Assembly: GCA_902593735.1 (NCBI GenBank) | Contig: CACJJL010000003.1 | Coordinates: 62,001-126,000 of the forward strand | Direction of reading: 5' to 3' | Origin: an uncultured SAR116 cluster alpha proteobacterium | Lineage (GTDB): Bacteria > Pseudomonadota > Alphaproteobacteria > Puniceispirillales > Marisalimonadaceae | Length of the DNA: 64,000 bases | In this document: positions 41,807 through 53,512 of the stretch, piece by piece | Numbering within the stretch: the stretch's first letter is position 1 | Layout of the letters: each line of letters opens with the position of its first letter | Program-made: the position numbers and the translations under genes | The notes under the pieces: generated by a model | The model's database searches: none | Told to the model about the DNA's origin: nothing | Seen by the model: only the letters and a program-made list of their open reading frames with translations

Positions 41807-43705
41807 TTAATAGCCTAATGGTTTTATAGCTTCTTTAATTTCTCTAAACACTAGGGGATTATCTACAGTTGCAGGCATTTCCCATTCATCATTGTCAGCT
41901 ATTTTTCTTATAGTTGCTCTTAAAATTTTTCCTGATCTAGTTTTTGGAAGAGCTGAAACAACAGCCACAGATTTAAATGCAGCAACTGGCCCTATTTCAT
42001 TTCGAACTAAATCTATAACTTCTTTACAAACATCTTCATGAGTTTTATTACAGCCTTTGTTCAAACATATCAGTCCTAATGGAACTTGTCCTTTTAGGTT
42101 ATCTGATACACCTACAACTGCACATTCAGCTATATCTACGTGATTAGATAATGTTTCTTCCATTGCACCTGTTGAAAGCCTATGGCCAGCAACATTTATT
42201 ACATCATCAGTTCTTGACATAATATATAAATAACCATCTTCATCTTGAAAACCTGCATCTCCTGTTTCATAGAAACCCTCAAAAGTTGATAAATAAGCCT
42301 TTATAAACCTATCATCTGCATTCCACAAACTAGGTAAAGATCCTGGTGGCAAAGGTAATTTTATTGAAATTGCTCCTAATGTACCATTTGGGACCTCATT
42401 GCCATCTTCTGATAAAACTTTTACATCATATCCAGGCATAGCTATAGTTGGAGAGCCTGTTTTAATTGGAAGAGATTCTATGCCTAAAGGGTTTGCAGCT
42501 ACAGGCCATCCAGTTTCAGTTTGCCACCAGTGATCAATTACAGGAACTTTTAATTTTCTTTCCAGCCATAAAACCGTATCAGGATCAGCTCTTTCTCCAG
42601 CAAGAAATAAGGACTGCAGGGATGTTAAATCAAATTTTTTAATAAACTCACCATTTGGGTCATCTCTCTTTATAGCTCTTAGAGCTGTTGGAGCTGTAAA
42701 TAATACCTTGACCTTATATTCAGAAATTATTCTCCAAAAAGTCCCAGCATTTGGTGTCCCAACAGGTTTCCCTTCAAATAAAACTGTCGTACAACCATGG
42801 AGAAGAGGTGCATAAACGATATAAGAATGACCAACTACCCATCCAATATCCGATGCAGCCCAATACACATCTCCAGGTTCTATATTATAAATATTTTTCA
42901 TTGACCATTTTAGAGATACAGCATGACCTCCATTATCTCTAACTACACCTTTCGGTTTCCCAGTTGTTCCTGATGTATAAAGAATATACAAAGGATCGTT
43001 TGCTTGAACTTCAACTGGATCAGCCAACGAGACATCTTTAACAATCTCATTCCAATCTATATCTTGGTCTGGAACAAGCTCAACATTTAGGGCTTCACGT
43101 TGATAAATTATACATTTTTCCACTCGATGACTAGCAATTTTAATTGCGTTGTCGAGTAAGGGCTTATATTCAACAATTCTATTTGGCTCATGACCACACG
43201 ATGCTGAAACTATTATTTTTGGTTTACAATCATCAATTCTTACAGCTAGTTCATTTGAAGCAAAGCCACCAAACACTACTGAGTGAATTGCTCCCAATCT
43301 AGAACAAGCTAACATGGCCACTAACGCTTCAGGTATCATTGGCATATAAATAATTACACGATCTCCTTTTGTAATACCTAATTTTTTAAGCGCCCCTGCA
43401 AAAATAGAAACTTGGTATTTGAGATCTGAATAGGTAATTTTCTTTTTTGTGTTTGTGACAGGGCTATCATACAAGATTGCATCTTGTTCTCCTCTGCCAT
43501 TTAGAACGTGTCTGTCAATAGCATTAAAGCATGTGTTCAAAATTCCATCTGTATACCATTTATAAAATGGTTTGTTATCATCATCCAATATCTTTGTGGG
43601 TTTTCTATCCCAATGAATATTTTCAGATTGTTTTTTCCAAAATGTTTTTGGGTCTTTTTGCCAATTATCATAAATTTTTTTGTAATTTCCCAAATTCACC
43701 TCCAC
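41807..43705 (-). CDS. prpE: Propionyl-CoA synthetase-like acyl-CoA synthetase (PrpE type)
   Basis: ACS family motifs YTSGTTGKPKGVVRDNGGHAVSLKWSMKNIY, DHWWQTETGWPV; PrpE-type N terminus and operon context with pccAB/mcm. Confidence 0.85.
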   Translation of the reverse strand: MEVNLGNYKKIYDNWQKDPKTFWKKQSENIHWDRKPTKILDDDNKPFYKWYTDGILNTCFNAIDRHVLNGRGEQDAILYDSPVTNTKKKITYSDLKYQVSIFAGALKKLGITKGDRVIIYMPMIPEALVAMLACSRLGAIHSVVFGGFASNELAVRIDDCKPKIIVSASCGHEPNRIVEYKPLLDNAIKIASHRVEKCIIYQREALNVELVPDQDIDWNEIVKDVSLADPVEVQANDPLYILYTSGTTGKPKGVVRDNGGHAVSLKWSMKNIYNIEPGDVYWAASDIGWVVGHSYIVYAPLLHGCTTVLFEGKPVGTPNAGTFWRIISEYKVKVLFTAPTALRAIKRDDPNGEFIKKFDLTSLQSLFLAGERADPDTVLWLERKLKVPVIDHWWQTETGWPVAANPLGIESLPIKTGSPTIAMPGYDVKVLSEDGNEVPNGTLGAISIKLPLPPGSLPSLWNADDRFIKAYLSTFEGFYETGDAGFQDEDGYLYIMSRTDDVINVAGHRLSTGAMEETLSNHVDIAECAVVGVSDNLKGQVPLGLICLNKGCNKTHEDVCKEVIDLVRNEIGPVAAFKSVAVVSALPKTRSGKILRATIRKIADNDEWEMPATVDNPLVFREIKEAIKPLGY

Positions 43706-43721
43706 AAAAACTAAATAACAA

Positions 43722-45896
43722 TTATTTTATTCTAGCTTTCCTAAAATTATGCATTCTAATCAATTGTTCAGCTGCTTTATTTATTGTTGTTGATGCAGCA
43801 TCAGGAATAGGTGTGCCAGGTCCAAAGATAGCAGCAACACCAGCATCATATAAAAACTGATAATCTTGTGCAGGGATTACACCACCACAAACCACAAGAA
43901 TATCATCAGCTTGTCTTTTTTTAAGCTCATCTATCAATTCAGGTATCAATGTTTTATGACCTGCTGCTAGAGAGGATATACCAATTACGTGCACACCTAA
44001 TTTTATTGCAAGATCAACAGCCTCTTTGGGAGTTTGAAACAAAGTACCAATTTCAACTGAGAAACCAATATCTGTGAAAGCAGATGCAATTACTTTTGCT
44101 CCTCTGTCGTGACCATCTTGTCCAAGTTTAGCCATAAAAATTTTTGGATTTTCACCTGCTATATTTTTAAAATTAGACAGAGCTATATCGACCTTTTTAA
44201 AGTCTTCTTCATTTTGATAAGCGCTCTTGTATACATCTTTAATTATATCTTGCTTTACTCCATAACGACCATAGACTTCTTCAAGAGCATAGGATACCTC
44301 TCCAACTGTTGCTCTTGCTTTAATTGCAACAATTGTCAAATCTAACAGGTTACCTTTATTTTCTTTTGCAGCTTCTTTTAATTTTTGCAATGCTCTTTTT
44401 ACTTCTTTCGAATTTCTAGCTTTTTTTATTTCATTTAATTTTTTAATTTGTTCTTCACGAACTGCTTTATTATCAATATTTAGAACATCAACCTTTTCTT
44501 TTTCATCTGATTTATATTTATTTACACCTACAATTACTTGTTCTCCAGAGTCGATTTTTGCTTGACGTTTTGTAGCAGAAATTTCTATTTCTGATTTTGG
44601 GAAACCATCAATTACAGCTACAGTCATACCTCCCATTTCTTCAATTTTTTCAATTAGTTCGTTAGATTTATCAATTAACTCTTTTGTCATATTCTCAACA
44701 AAATAACTACCAGCAAGTGGGTCCACTGTGTCTGTAATACCTGTTTCATGTTGAAGGATCAATTGAGTGTTTCTAGCTATTTTTGCAGAAAATTCAGTAG
44801 GTAAACCTATTGCTTCATCAAATGAATTTGTATGTAATGATTGTGTCCCTCCTAAAGTAGCTGCCAGTGCTTCAATAGTAGTTCTAATAATATTATTATA
44901 AGGGTCTTGCTCTTGTAAGCTTGCCCCAGAAGTTTGACAATGTGTCCTAAGCATTTGTGATTTTGGATTTTGGCAATTAAATAACTTTTTTGTCCATTGA
45001 GACCATAAATACCTTGCTGCTCTCAATTTAGCAGCTTCCATAAAAAAATTCATACCAATAGCAAAGAAAAAGGATAATCTAGGTGCAAAATCATCAACCA
45101 ATAAACCACTTTTTGTTGCTGCTCTTATATATTCTAATCCGTCTGCAATGGTAAAAGCTAATTCTTGAACGAGAGAGGCACCTGCTTCCTGCATATGATA
45201 CCCTGAAATAGATATTGAATTAAATTTTGGCATTTCTTTTGATGTAAAATTTATAATATCAGATACAATTCTCATAGATGGTTCTGGGGGGTAAATGTAA
45301 GTGTTCCTAACCATGAATTCTTTAAGTATGTCATTCTGTATGGTTCCGCTAAGTTCTCTTGTTCTTACACCTTGTTCTTGAGCCGCAACTATATAACCTG
45401 CTAACACAGGAAGAACTGCTCCATTCATTGTCATTGATACAGACATTTTATCTAGAGGGATACCATCAAAAAGAATTTTCATATCCTCTACAGTATCTAT
45501 AGCAACACCAGCTTTGCCTACATCTCCGTATACTCTCTCATGATCTGAATCGTACCCCCTGTGAGTTGCTAGATCAAAAGCGACGGACAAACCTTTTTGT
45601 CCAGAGGCCAGATTTTTTTTGTAAAATTTATTCGACTCTGAAGCTGTTGAAAAACCAGCATATTGCCGAATTGTCCAAGGTCTACCTGTATACATTGTGG
45701 CTTTTGGGCCTCTTAAAAATGGAGGTTCACCAGGATAGCTATCAAGATGACTAATATTTTCATTGTCTGCTGGAGTATATAATGGCTTTATATTAATTCC
45801 TTCTGGTGTGTTAATGGAGATATCATCAACATTTGGATTTTTTAACTCATTAATGGCATTTTTCTTCCAGTTTTCTAAATTATCTTTTTTCCCCAT
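43722..45896 (-). CDS. Methylmalonyl-CoA mutase (B12-dependent)
   Basis: [41 protein letters not shown]-type B12 motif ([18 protein letters not shown]). Confidence 0.95.
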   Translation of the reverse strand: MGKKDNLENWKKNAINELKNPNVDDISINTPEGINIKPLYTPADNENISHLDSYPGEPPFLRGPKATMYTGRPWTIRQYAGFSTASESNKFYKKNLASGQKGLSVAFDLATHRGYDSDHERVYGDVGKAGVAIDTVEDMKILFDGIPLDKMSVSMTMNGAVLPVLAGYIVAAQEQGVRTRELSGTIQNDILKEFMVRNTYIYPPEPSMRIVSDIINFTSKEMPKFNSISISGYHMQEAGASLVQELAFTIADGLEYIRAATKSGLLVDDFAPRLSFFFAIGMNFFMEAAKLRAARYLWSQWTKKLFNCQNPKSQMLRTHCQTSGASLQEQDPYNNIIRTTIEALAATLGGTQSLHTNSFDEAIGLPTEFSAKIARNTQLILQHETGITDTVDPLAGSYFVENMTKELIDKSNELIEKIEEMGGMTVAVIDGFPKSEIEISATKRQAKIDSGEQVIVGVNKYKSDEKEKVDVLNIDNKAVREEQIKKLNEIKKARNSKEVKRALQKLKEAAKENKGNLLDLTIVAIKARATVGEVSYALEEVYGRYGVKQDIIKDVYKSAYQNEEDFKKVDIALSNFKNIAGENPKIFMAKLGQDGHDRGAKVIASAFTDIGFSVEIGTLFQTPKEAVDLAIKLGVHVIGISSLAAGHKTLIPELIDELKKRQADDILVVCGGVIPAQDYQFLYDAGVAAIFGPGTPIPDAASTTINKAAEQLIRMHNFRKARIK

Positions 45897-45920
45897 ACAA
45901 ATCTCTTACTTTTATGATTT

Positions 45921-47990
45921 TTATTTAATTGAAAACTCCATAATGACTTGATCAACAGATAACGTGTCACCTTCTTTATAATTGATTTTTTTAATAGTGC
46001 ATTGTTTTAGAGCAACTAATGTATTTTCCATTTTCATAGCCTCTACAACACATAAGGATTGCCCTTCTTCAATAATTTGATTTTCTTCAACTAGTATTTT
46101 AATTAATTTTCCTGGCATTGGGCAGATTAATAGATTTGATTTATCAAAATTTTTTATTGGTTTCATATATTTATGATAATCAGCTACGTGTTTTGGGAAA
46201 ACGTTTGCCGACATTGTAATTCCTCTATATTGAAACTCGATATTAGTATTTTTGTTATTTAATCTACATTGAAAATTTTGAGGGGCATTTGATGTATCTT
46301 GTGAATTTATTTTGAAAGTAACTAATTTTTTAATAAAATCTTGTTGTACTTCAATTGTAAAAAAGTCATCATTCAGACCCTTTGTTATTTGATTGTGCAT
46401 AGGCTTAATACAAACAAAAGGCAAATTTAAATTATCTTTATTTATCTTATATTTCAATTTTGAAGGATTTTGTAAGGATTGCTTGTAATGAAAATAAACT
46501 TCCCACTCATCAGAAATCTGATCATTTTCAAAAATTTCAAAATTTTTTGAAATTTCACAGATATAATATGCTAAAACTAAACATCCTAGGGTCCATTCCA
46601 ATTGCTTGTTTGGAATTATTCCTTGAAATCCTTCTCTAAACTCATCGTCTATAAATGCAGTGTTTATATCACCAGATTTAAATCTTTTGTTTGATAAAAT
46701 AGCTGAAAGAAAGGATATATTATGATCTATCCCTTCTAGTAAAAAGTTGTCTAAGGAAGATTCCATTCTATTGATAGATAAATCACGTGTTTTGCCCCAC
46801 GAACATAATTTTGCAATCATAGGATCATAGAACATTGAAACCTCATCACCTTCTCTAACTCCAGTATCATTTCTAGTAATAGTGCCATCCGGATGTTGCA
46901 TTTCTCTAGGTGGATTATATTTAGTCAATCTACCAATCGAGGGTAGAAAGTTTTTGTAGGGATTTTCTGCATATATTCTAGTTTCAATTGCTGAACCATT
47001 TAAACGAACATCGTTTTGGGTGATTTCTAGTTTTTTACCATATGCTATTTTAATCATCTGCTCTATTAAATCTATCCCAGTGACTAATTCAGTAACAGGG
47101 TGCTCAACTTGAAGACGTGTGTTCATCTCGAGAAAATAAAAATTTTTATCTTTATCAACTATAAATTCAACTGTGCCAGCGCTACTATAATTAACTTTTC
47201 TTGACAATTGAACGGCTTGATCACCCATCAGTTTTCTTGTTTGTTCGTCTAAAAAAGGTGAAGGAGCCTCTTCTATGACCTTTTGGTTTCTTCTTTGAAT
47301 AGAACACTCTCTTTCACCTAAATAAATTACATTGCCAAAATTATCTGCTAATACTTGTATTTCAATATGTCTTGGTTCGGTAATAAATTTTTCTATAAAA
47401 ATACGTTTGTCGCCAAAACTCTTAAGAGCTTCACTTGAAGCTCTTTCAAAATTATTTTCCACCTGATCGCTTGAAAATGCAATGCGCATCCCTTTGCCGC
47501 CCCCACCAGCACTAGCCTTTATCATTACCGGATAGCCTATTTCATCTGCAATCTTTATTGCTTCCTTTTTATTTTTTATTACTCCAATATAACCAGGAAC
47601 GGTATTAACATTAGCTGACTGAGCAATTTTTTTAGATTCAATCTTGTCTCCCATCGATGCTATCGCTGATTTTGAAGGGCCAATAAAAGTAATACCAGCT
47701 TTACTTAAAGCTTCAGGGAAACTAGAATTTTCAGATAAAAACCCGTACCCTGGATGCAAAGCGTCACATTTTTTTTCTTTACAGGCTTTTATTATCAAAT
47801 CAGCTCTAAGATAACTTTCTGATGCTGGAGATGGTCCTAAGTAAACCGCTTCATCTGCTAGACGAATATGTTCTGCATACCTATCTGAGTCTGAAAAAAC
47901 TGCAACAGTTTTAATCTTCATTTTTTTTGCAGTTTTGATTATTCTACAAGCTATTTCTCCACGATTTGCAATTAAGATTTTTTTAAACAT
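45921..47990 (-). CDS. pccA: Propionyl-CoA/acetyl-CoA carboxylase biotin carboxylase plus biotin carrier subunit
   Basis: KILIANRGEIACRIIKTAKK, ASAGGGGKGMRI, C-terminal CVVEAMKMENTL biotinylation site. Confidence 0.94.
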   Translation of the reverse strand: MFKKILIANRGEIACRIIKTAKKMKIKTVAVFSDSDRYAEHIRLADEAVYLGPSPASESYLRADLIIKACKEKKCDALHPGYGFLSENSSFPEALSKAGITFIGPSKSAIASMGDKIESKKIAQSANVNTVPGYIGVIKNKKEAIKIADEIGYPVMIKASAGGGGKGMRIAFSSDQVENNFERASSEALKSFGDKRIFIEKFITEPRHIEIQVLADNFGNVIYLGERECSIQRRNQKVIEEAPSPFLDEQTRKLMGDQAVQLSRKVNYSSAGTVEFIVDKDKNFYFLEMNTRLQVEHPVTELVTGIDLIEQMIKIAYGKKLEITQNDVRLNGSAIETRIYAENPYKNFLPSIGRLTKYNPPREMQHPDGTITRNDTGVREGDEVSMFYDPMIAKLCSWGKTRDLSINRMESSLDNFLLEGIDHNISFLSAILSNKRFKSGDINTAFIDDEFREGFQGIIPNKQLEWTLGCLVLAYYICEISKNFEIFENDQISDEWEVYFHYKQSLQNPSKLKYKINKDNLNLPFVCIKPMHNQITKGLNDDFFTIEVQQDFIKKLVTFKINSQDTSNAPQNFQCRLNNKNTNIEFQYRGITMSANVFPKHVADYHKYMKPIKNFDKSNLLICPMPGKLIKILVEENQIIEEGQSLCVVEAMKMENTLVALKQCTIKKINYKEGDTLSVDQVIMEFSIK

Positions 47991-48005
47991 TATTTACTTC
48001 TATTA

Positions 48006-49550
48006 TTAAAGCGGGATATTTCCAAATTTTTTATCTGGATTCTTTTGTGTTTTATTTTTTAATTTAGAGAATGCTTGTATTAATCTAAATCTGGAATTGC
48101 TAGGAATAATAACATCATCTAAAAAACCTCTTTCTGCAGCTATAAATGGATTTGCAAATCTTTCCTCATAATCTAATGTTCTAGTTTCTATTTTTTTTTG
48201 GTCATTTAACTCTTTTCGGAAAAGAATTTCTACTGCTCCTTTTGCTCCCATTACTGCAATTTCAGCTGTAGGCCAGGCATAATTAGCATCACCTCTTAAA
48301 TGTTTTGAGCTCATTACATCATATGCTCCTCCATAAGCTTTTCTGGTAATTAGAGTAACTTTTGGTGTTGTAGCTTCTGCATATGCAAATAAAAGTTTTG
48401 CTCCATGCTTAATTATACCACCATATTCTTGAGCAGTTCCCGGCATAAACCCTGGTACATCTACTAATGTCAGAATAGGAATATTAAAAGCGTCACAAAA
48501 CCTAACGAATCTTGCTGCTTTTCTACTAGAATCATTATCCAAACAACCTGCTAAAACCATTGGTTGATTTGCTACAACACCAATAGTTTGCCCATCTAAC
48601 CTTATAAAACCAATAAGAATATTTTTGGCAAAATTTTCTTGTAACTCAAAGAAATCGTATTCATCAGCTATTGATATAATGAGTTCTTTCATATCATACG
48701 GTAAGTTTGGATTTTCTGGTATCAAAGTATCTAATGCTAAAGAAATTCTTTTTTTAGGATCATCAGTTTTTCTTTTTATATATTTTTGTTCATTACTTGA
48801 TGGCAAAAAACTAAGAAATTTTCTTAATACATTTAAAGCTTCAATATCATTATTAAATGATCCATCCGCTACAGAAGAAATTGTTGTATGAGTTTCAGCT
48901 CCACCTAATTCTTCTGCGGTTACTTCTTCAGAGGTAACAGTTTTAACAACATCAGGACCTGTAACAAACATATAACTTGTTTCTTTAACCATGAATGTAA
49001 AATCTGTCATAGCTGGAGAGTAAACAGCTCCTCCTGCACAAGGTCCCATGATCATAGAAATTTGAGGGACTACACCAGAAGCTAGAGCATTCTGCAAAAA
49101 AACATCAGCATAACCGCCTAAAGATTCAACGCCTTCTTGGATTCTTGCTCCTCCACTATCATTCAAACCAATAATAGGCGCTTTGTTTTGTATTGCTAAT
49201 TTCATTATTTTTACAATTTTTTTTGCATGATCTGATGATAACGAACCACCAAAAACGGTAAAATCCTGAGCATAAATATAGACTAATTTGCCATTAACTT
49301 TTCCAGATCCTGTAATGACACCATCACCTGGAATAGTTTTCCCATCCATTCCAAAATCTCTAATACGATGGATAACAAACATATCAGTTTCTTCAAATGA
49401 ACCTTCATCCAAAAGAGTATTTATTCTTTCTCTTGCAGTCAATTTTCCAAGTGAATGTTGTTTTTCTATCCTTTTTGTTCCACCACCAAGTCGTGCTTTT
49501 TCTCTTCTTGACTGTAATTCAGAAATTATTTCTCTACTTGATTTCTTGAT
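48006..49550 (-). CDS. pccB: Propionyl-CoA carboxylase beta subunit; N terminus extends upstream of tracked ORF, start codon uncertain
   Basis: Tracked ORF begins at internal TTG 49442; the in-frame upstream sequence [43 protein letters not shown] is the typical carboxyltransferase N terminus. No ATG/GTG/TTG found in the extension; ATC at 49550 sits 7 nt after AAAGGAG. Confidence 0.85.
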   Translation of the reverse strand: MKKSSREIISELQSRREKARLGGGTKRIEKQHSLGKLTARERINTLLDEGSFEETDMFVIHRIRDFGMDGKTIPGDGVITGSGKVNGKLVYIYAQDFTVFGGSLSSDHAKKIVKIMKLAIQNKAPIIGLNDSGGARIQEGVESLGGYADVFLQNALASGVVPQISMIMGPCAGGAVYSPAMTDFTFMVKETSYMFVTGPDVVKTVTSEEVTAEELGGAETHTTISSVADGSFNNDIEALNVLRKFLSFLPSSNEQKYIKRKTDDPKKRISLALDTLIPENPNLPYDMKELIISIADEYDFFELQENFAKNILIGFIRLDGQTIGVVANQPMVLAGCLDNDSSRKAARFVRFCDAFNIPILTLVDVPGFMPGTAQEYGGIIKHGAKLLFAYAEATTPKVTLITRKAYGGAYDVMSSKHLRGDANYAWPTAEIAVMGAKGAVEILFRKELNDQKKIETRTLDYEERFANPFIAAERGFLDDVIIPSNSRFRLIQAFSKLKNKTQKNPDKKFGNIPL

Positions 49551-49697
49551 AACATTTCTCCTTTAGAAGATACCTAAAAATTAATATTTAGCAAAATTTA
49601 ATAAAATTAACTAGTAATAATCAATCTATGATAATTGAAAATTATTTAAATTAAATATAACTTGTTTAAGAAAATTCAGTTTGTTTTGGAGTATTCT

Positions 49698-50123
49698 ATG
49701 GAAGAATTTTATTCAAATATCGGAAGACTTAATCACATCGCTATTGCTGTTCCTAATATAACAAAAGCCTCTGATATGTGGAAAAAGGCCCTAGGCGCTG
49801 ATGTTAGCAAACCTCAAACTTTACCTGAACATGGAGTTAAAGTGGTTTTTATTGAGTCACCAAACACAAAAGTTGAACTTCTTGAACCGTTAAATGAGAA
49901 TAGTCCAATTAGTAAGTTTCTTATGAAAAATCCAAATGGTGGTATGCATCATATTTGTTATGAGGTTAGTGATCTAAAATCTGCCTCAAAAAAACTTAAA
50001 GAAGTGGGAGCAACAATTTTAGGTGACGGCAACCCAAAGATTGGAGCTCATGGAAACCCAGTAATATTTTTACAACCATCAGATTTTTCAGGGACTCTCA
50101 TTGAATTAGAAGAAATTAAATAA
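49698..50123 (+). CDS. mce: Methylmalonyl-CoA epimerase
   Basis: GRLNHIAIAVPNI, LPEHGVKVVFIESPNTKVELLEPL, GGMHHICYEVSDL. Confidence 0.92.
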   Translation: MEEFYSNIGRLNHIAIAVPNITKASDMWKKALGADVSKPQTLPEHGVKVVFIESPNTKVELLEPLNENSPISKFLMKNPNGGMHHICYEVSDLKSASKKLKEVGATILGDGNPKIGAHGNPVIFLQPSDFSGTLIELEEIK

Positions 50124-50126
50124 TTA

Positions 50127-50636
50127 CTATATGTTTTTCTTATAGCATACAGAGGCTCCACATTTTCTACAGATTAAATTTAATTTTCGCCTATGTGTTT
50201 TTTGTTCCCAACAAAAATTTTTACAATACCTTATCCATTTATAATCTGAAAACTCTAAAGAATGACACCTTTTTGCAGAGCAACCAAGCTTTTTAGCCAT
50301 TTTTTTCCATATAATATCATGACCATGCTTAGAACCCACAAGGGCATGAGCTATTTCATGAAGAATTGTGTCATAAATTTCTGACTGATTTGAATTTTTG
50401 ATGAAATTCCTTGAAAATGAAATTTTTTTCTCTTTAAAAAAACATGCCCCTGCCCTTACTTTTGCATGATCTAGATCTAATCTCCAATCAAATAAGCCAT
50501 TTTTGTCCATTTCAGATCTAGCTAGATCCAAAAATTTTCTAAAAGTCTCGAAATCTTTAGGCTGCTTATTCTTAATAGAACTATTGCTTCTATTGATATT
50601 AAAGACATTTTTAATTTTTAAAATTTGTTTTATCAT
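50127..50636 (-). CDS. SprT-like zinc metallopeptidase domain protein
   Basis: HEIAHALVGSKHGHDIIWKKMAKKLGC and C-terminal CRKCGA zinc ribbon. Confidence 0.8.
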   Translation of the reverse strand: MIKQILKIKNVFNINRSNSSIKNKQPKDFETFRKFLDLARSEMDKNGLFDWRLDLDHAKVRAGACFFKEKKISFSRNFIKNSNQSEIYDTILHEIAHALVGSKHGHDIIWKKMAKKLGCSAKRCHSLEFSDYKWIRYCKNFCWEQKTHRRKLNLICRKCGASVCYKKNI

Positions 50637-50664
50637 GTATTAATTTTAAGGTTTTAACTTTAGG

Positions 50665-51321
50665 TTGTCTGTCTTGCTTGAATTAATCAACATATCATTG
50701 AAATGGAATTCTCCAAAAGAAAAACTATTTATTAAAAATCTTAATCTAAAGATAAATAATGGTAATATTTTATGTGTATTTGGAAAAAGTGGCGTTGGAA
50801 AATCTTCTTTAATTAACCTTATAGCAGGCACAACTGAAGATAACTTGTCATTTGAAGGTGAAATAATTTTAAATGGGAAAATTTTGAATGATATTCCAAT
50901 CGAAAAAAGAAAAATCGGACTTTTACTGCAAGAAAGTACTTTATTTCCTCATTTGACTGTAGAACAAAATATATATTTTGGAATGAATAGAAAGCTAAAA
51001 TCAAAGGATAAATTATTTTTAATAGATGAAAATTTAAAACAAGCTAATATGGAGGGCTTTCAAAAAAGATACCCTCATACTCTTTCAGGAGGTCAAAAAG
51101 CTAGAATAGCTTGTCTTAGAGCAGTAATGTCAGAACCAGAATTATTATTACTTGATGAGCCCTTTTCGTCTTTAGACCCTAAACACAGGAATACATTTAG
51201 AAATTTTGTGATTAACAAAGTAAAGGAAAGTAAAATACCTTGTTTGATAGTTACTCACGATAAAACTGATAAAATGATAAGTACTGAAAAACCTATGGAT
51301 CTTAATACATTTATAAGATAA
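50665..51321 (+). CDS. ABC transporter ATP-binding protein (YnjD/ThiQ-like), non-ATG start
   Basis: GKSGVGKSSLINLIAG, LSGGQKARIACLRA, LLLLDEPFSSLDP. Confidence 0.85.
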   Translation: MSVLLELINISLKWNSPKEKLFIKNLNLKINNGNILCVFGKSGVGKSSLINLIAGTTEDNLSFEGEIILNGKILNDIPIEKRKIGLLLQESTLFPHLTVEQNIYFGMNRKLKSKDKLFLIDENLKQANMEGFQKRYPHTLSGGQKARIACLRAVMSEPELLLLDEPFSSLDPKHRNTFRNFVINKVKESKIPCLIVTHDKTDKMISTEKPMDLNTFIR

Positions 51322-51405
51322 TTATTATTTACACCTTTTAATAATAATACGTTGCTTAAATAATTTTATTCGTTAAGAATAAATCTGAATAATAAAGGGT
51401 GCAAT

Positions 51406-52020
51406 ATGAATTCGTCTATTAATGCTTCAAATATTATAATTGATAATCAAGATAACAAAATTATTTCACAGGCAGAGGCCGAAGAGGCTGTTAAAACATT
51501 AATACGCTATATTGGTGAAGATCCTGAAAGAGAAGGCTTATTAGAAACGCCTAAAAGAGTGATAAAATCATTTAACGAATTTTATGCAGGTTACAATCAA
51601 GATCCTGAAATATTTTTATCTAAAACTTTTGAAGATGTAGAAGGATATGACGATATTGTTTTGTTAAAAAATATAAATTTTGAAAGTCATTGTGAACACC
51701 ATATGGTTCCAATAATTGGAAGAGCTTCTATAGGTTATTATCCAGATAAAAGAGTTGTTGGAATATCAAAATTAGCAAGGGTATTAGATCTTTATGCTAA
51801 AAGACTTCAAACTCAAGAGACTATGACCGCACAAATATTAAATTGTATCGATAAAACTTTACTGCCTAAGGGAACTGCAGTATTTATTGATGCAGAACAT
51901 CACTGTATGAGCACTAGAGGTGTTTTGAAAAATGATGTTACAATGACTACTAATCTATTTAGTGGTTGTTTTTTAGAAGACTCAAATTTACAAGATAGAT
52001 TTTTGAAAATGGCAACTTAA
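51406..52020 (+). CDS. folE: GTP cyclohydrolase I
   Basis: EREGLLETPKRV, FESHCEHHMVPIIGRASIGYYP, AEHHCMSTRGV. Confidence 0.96.
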   Translation: MNSSINASNIIIDNQDNKIISQAEAEEAVKTLIRYIGEDPEREGLLETPKRVIKSFNEFYAGYNQDPEIFLSKTFEDVEGYDDIVLLKNINFESHCEHHMVPIIGRASIGYYPDKRVVGISKLARVLDLYAKRLQTQETMTAQILNCIDKTLLPKGTAVFIDAEHHCMSTRGVLKNDVTMTTNLFSGCFLEDSNLQDRFLKMAT

Positions 52021-52066
52021 GGAAATTTAATTTAAATAGTCTTTAATTAATCTTATAGAATAAATC

Positions 52067-53512
52067 ATGAAATTTTCACCAATAATTTATTTGATAGGAA
52101 TGTTGTTATGCATTCTTTCTATATTTATGTTTGTTCCAGCGATTGTAGATTGGTATTATGGTAGTAAAAATTGGCCTTCATTTGTTGGGTCTTCAATGGC
52201 TACATTATTCATAGGCTCCATACTTTTTCTAACAAATAAAGGAAGTGCTACTGAACATCTGGAATTGAGACAAGCATTTTTATTAACAAACACTGCATGG
52301 ATATCAATTGCTTTGTTTGGATCATTGCCTTTTTTGTTATCAGATATTGATATGACCTTTATAGATGCTTTTTTTGAGTCAGTGTCTGGTATTACAACCA
52401 CAGGGGCAACTGTAATTGAAAACTTAGAAGTTAAATCCCACGGAATTTTGATATGGCGAGCACTTCTTCAATGGCTCGGTGGTGTCGGCATTATTGTTAT
52501 GGCTTTAGCTGTATTACCAATGTTATCAATTGGTGGTATGCAACTTTTTAAAACTGAATCATATGAAACTCCCGACAAAGTTGTACCAAAAGCAGCAAGC
52601 TTTGCTGCAGGAATAAGTATTGTTTACATAATATTAACTATTATTTGGGCATTTATGTTATGGGGTGCTGGTATGCCAATATTTGACTCCATTGCTCACG
52701 CCATGACAACTCTGGCAACAGGAGGTTATTCAACAAAATCTGAATCTTTGGCAGCATTTAACTCTTCGACTATCGAAATAATTATCATTTTTGGCATGTT
52801 AGTTGGATCACTTCCATTTGTGCACTACTTAACTTTAACAAAAAATGGTTTAAGAAATCTTATTAAAGATGATCAAGTAAAACTTTTTTTAACTTTGGTT
52901 TTCTTTGTGGTTTTGATGATATCGTTATACTTAAGTTTTAATAACATACCATACATTGATGCTTTAAGGTTAGCTACTTTTAATGTTATTTCGATAATAA
53001 CTGGAACTGGTTTTGGAACGTCGGATTTTAATAATTGGGGCGGTTTTCCTACAACTATTTTACTCATTCTTATGTTTGTAGGAGGTTGTGCTGGATCAAC
53101 TACTTGTGGTTTAAGAATGGCACGAATTCAAGTTTTAATTGCAAATGCGAAAGCACAAGTTTCTAAGCTTATAAGACCACACGCAGTAGTAGTGTCTTAC
53201 TATAATCAAAAACCAATTCCAGAAAATGTCGCTGAGTCCGTGATGGGATTTTTCTTTTTGTATATCATTTCTTTTGCAATAATTGCTTGCCTGTTGGGAG
53301 GATTAGGACTTGATTTAATTACTGCAATTTCTGGCGCAGCTTCCGCAATTGGAAATGTTGGCCCTGGGTTAGGCGATATAATTGGCCCATCAGGATCTTA
53401 TCAATCTATTCCCGATCTCGGAAAATTAATTTTATGTGTAGGAATGATATTAGGTCGTTTAGAAATTTTTGCAATATTAGTAATGTTCTCGCCATTATTT
53501 TGGAAGAATTAA
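52067..53512 (+). CDS. trkH: Trk/Ktr potassium uptake membrane protein TrkH
   Basis: FFESVSGITTTGATVIENLE, LLQWLGGVGIIVMALAVLPML, MTTLATGGYSTKSESL, GGCAGSTTCGLR. Confidence 0.95.
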   Translation: MKFSPIIYLIGMLLCILSIFMFVPAIVDWYYGSKNWPSFVGSSMATLFIGSILFLTNKGSATEHLELRQAFLLTNTAWISIALFGSLPFLLSDIDMTFIDAFFESVSGITTTGATVIENLEVKSHGILIWRALLQWLGGVGIIVMALAVLPMLSIGGMQLFKTESYETPDKVVPKAASFAAGISIVYIILTIIWAFMLWGAGMPIFDSIAHAMTTLATGGYSTKSESLAAFNSSTIEIIIIFGMLVGSLPFVHYLTLTKNGLRNLIKDDQVKLFLTLVFFVVLMISLYLSFNNIPYIDALRLATFNVISIITGTGFGTSDFNNWGGFPTTILLILMFVGGCAGSTTCGLRMARIQVLIANAKAQVSKLIRPHAVVVSYYNQKPIPENVAESVMGFFFLYIISFAIIACLLGGLGLDLITAISGAASAIGNVGPGLGDIIGPSGSYQSIPDLGKLILCVGMILGRLEIFAILVMFSPLFWKN

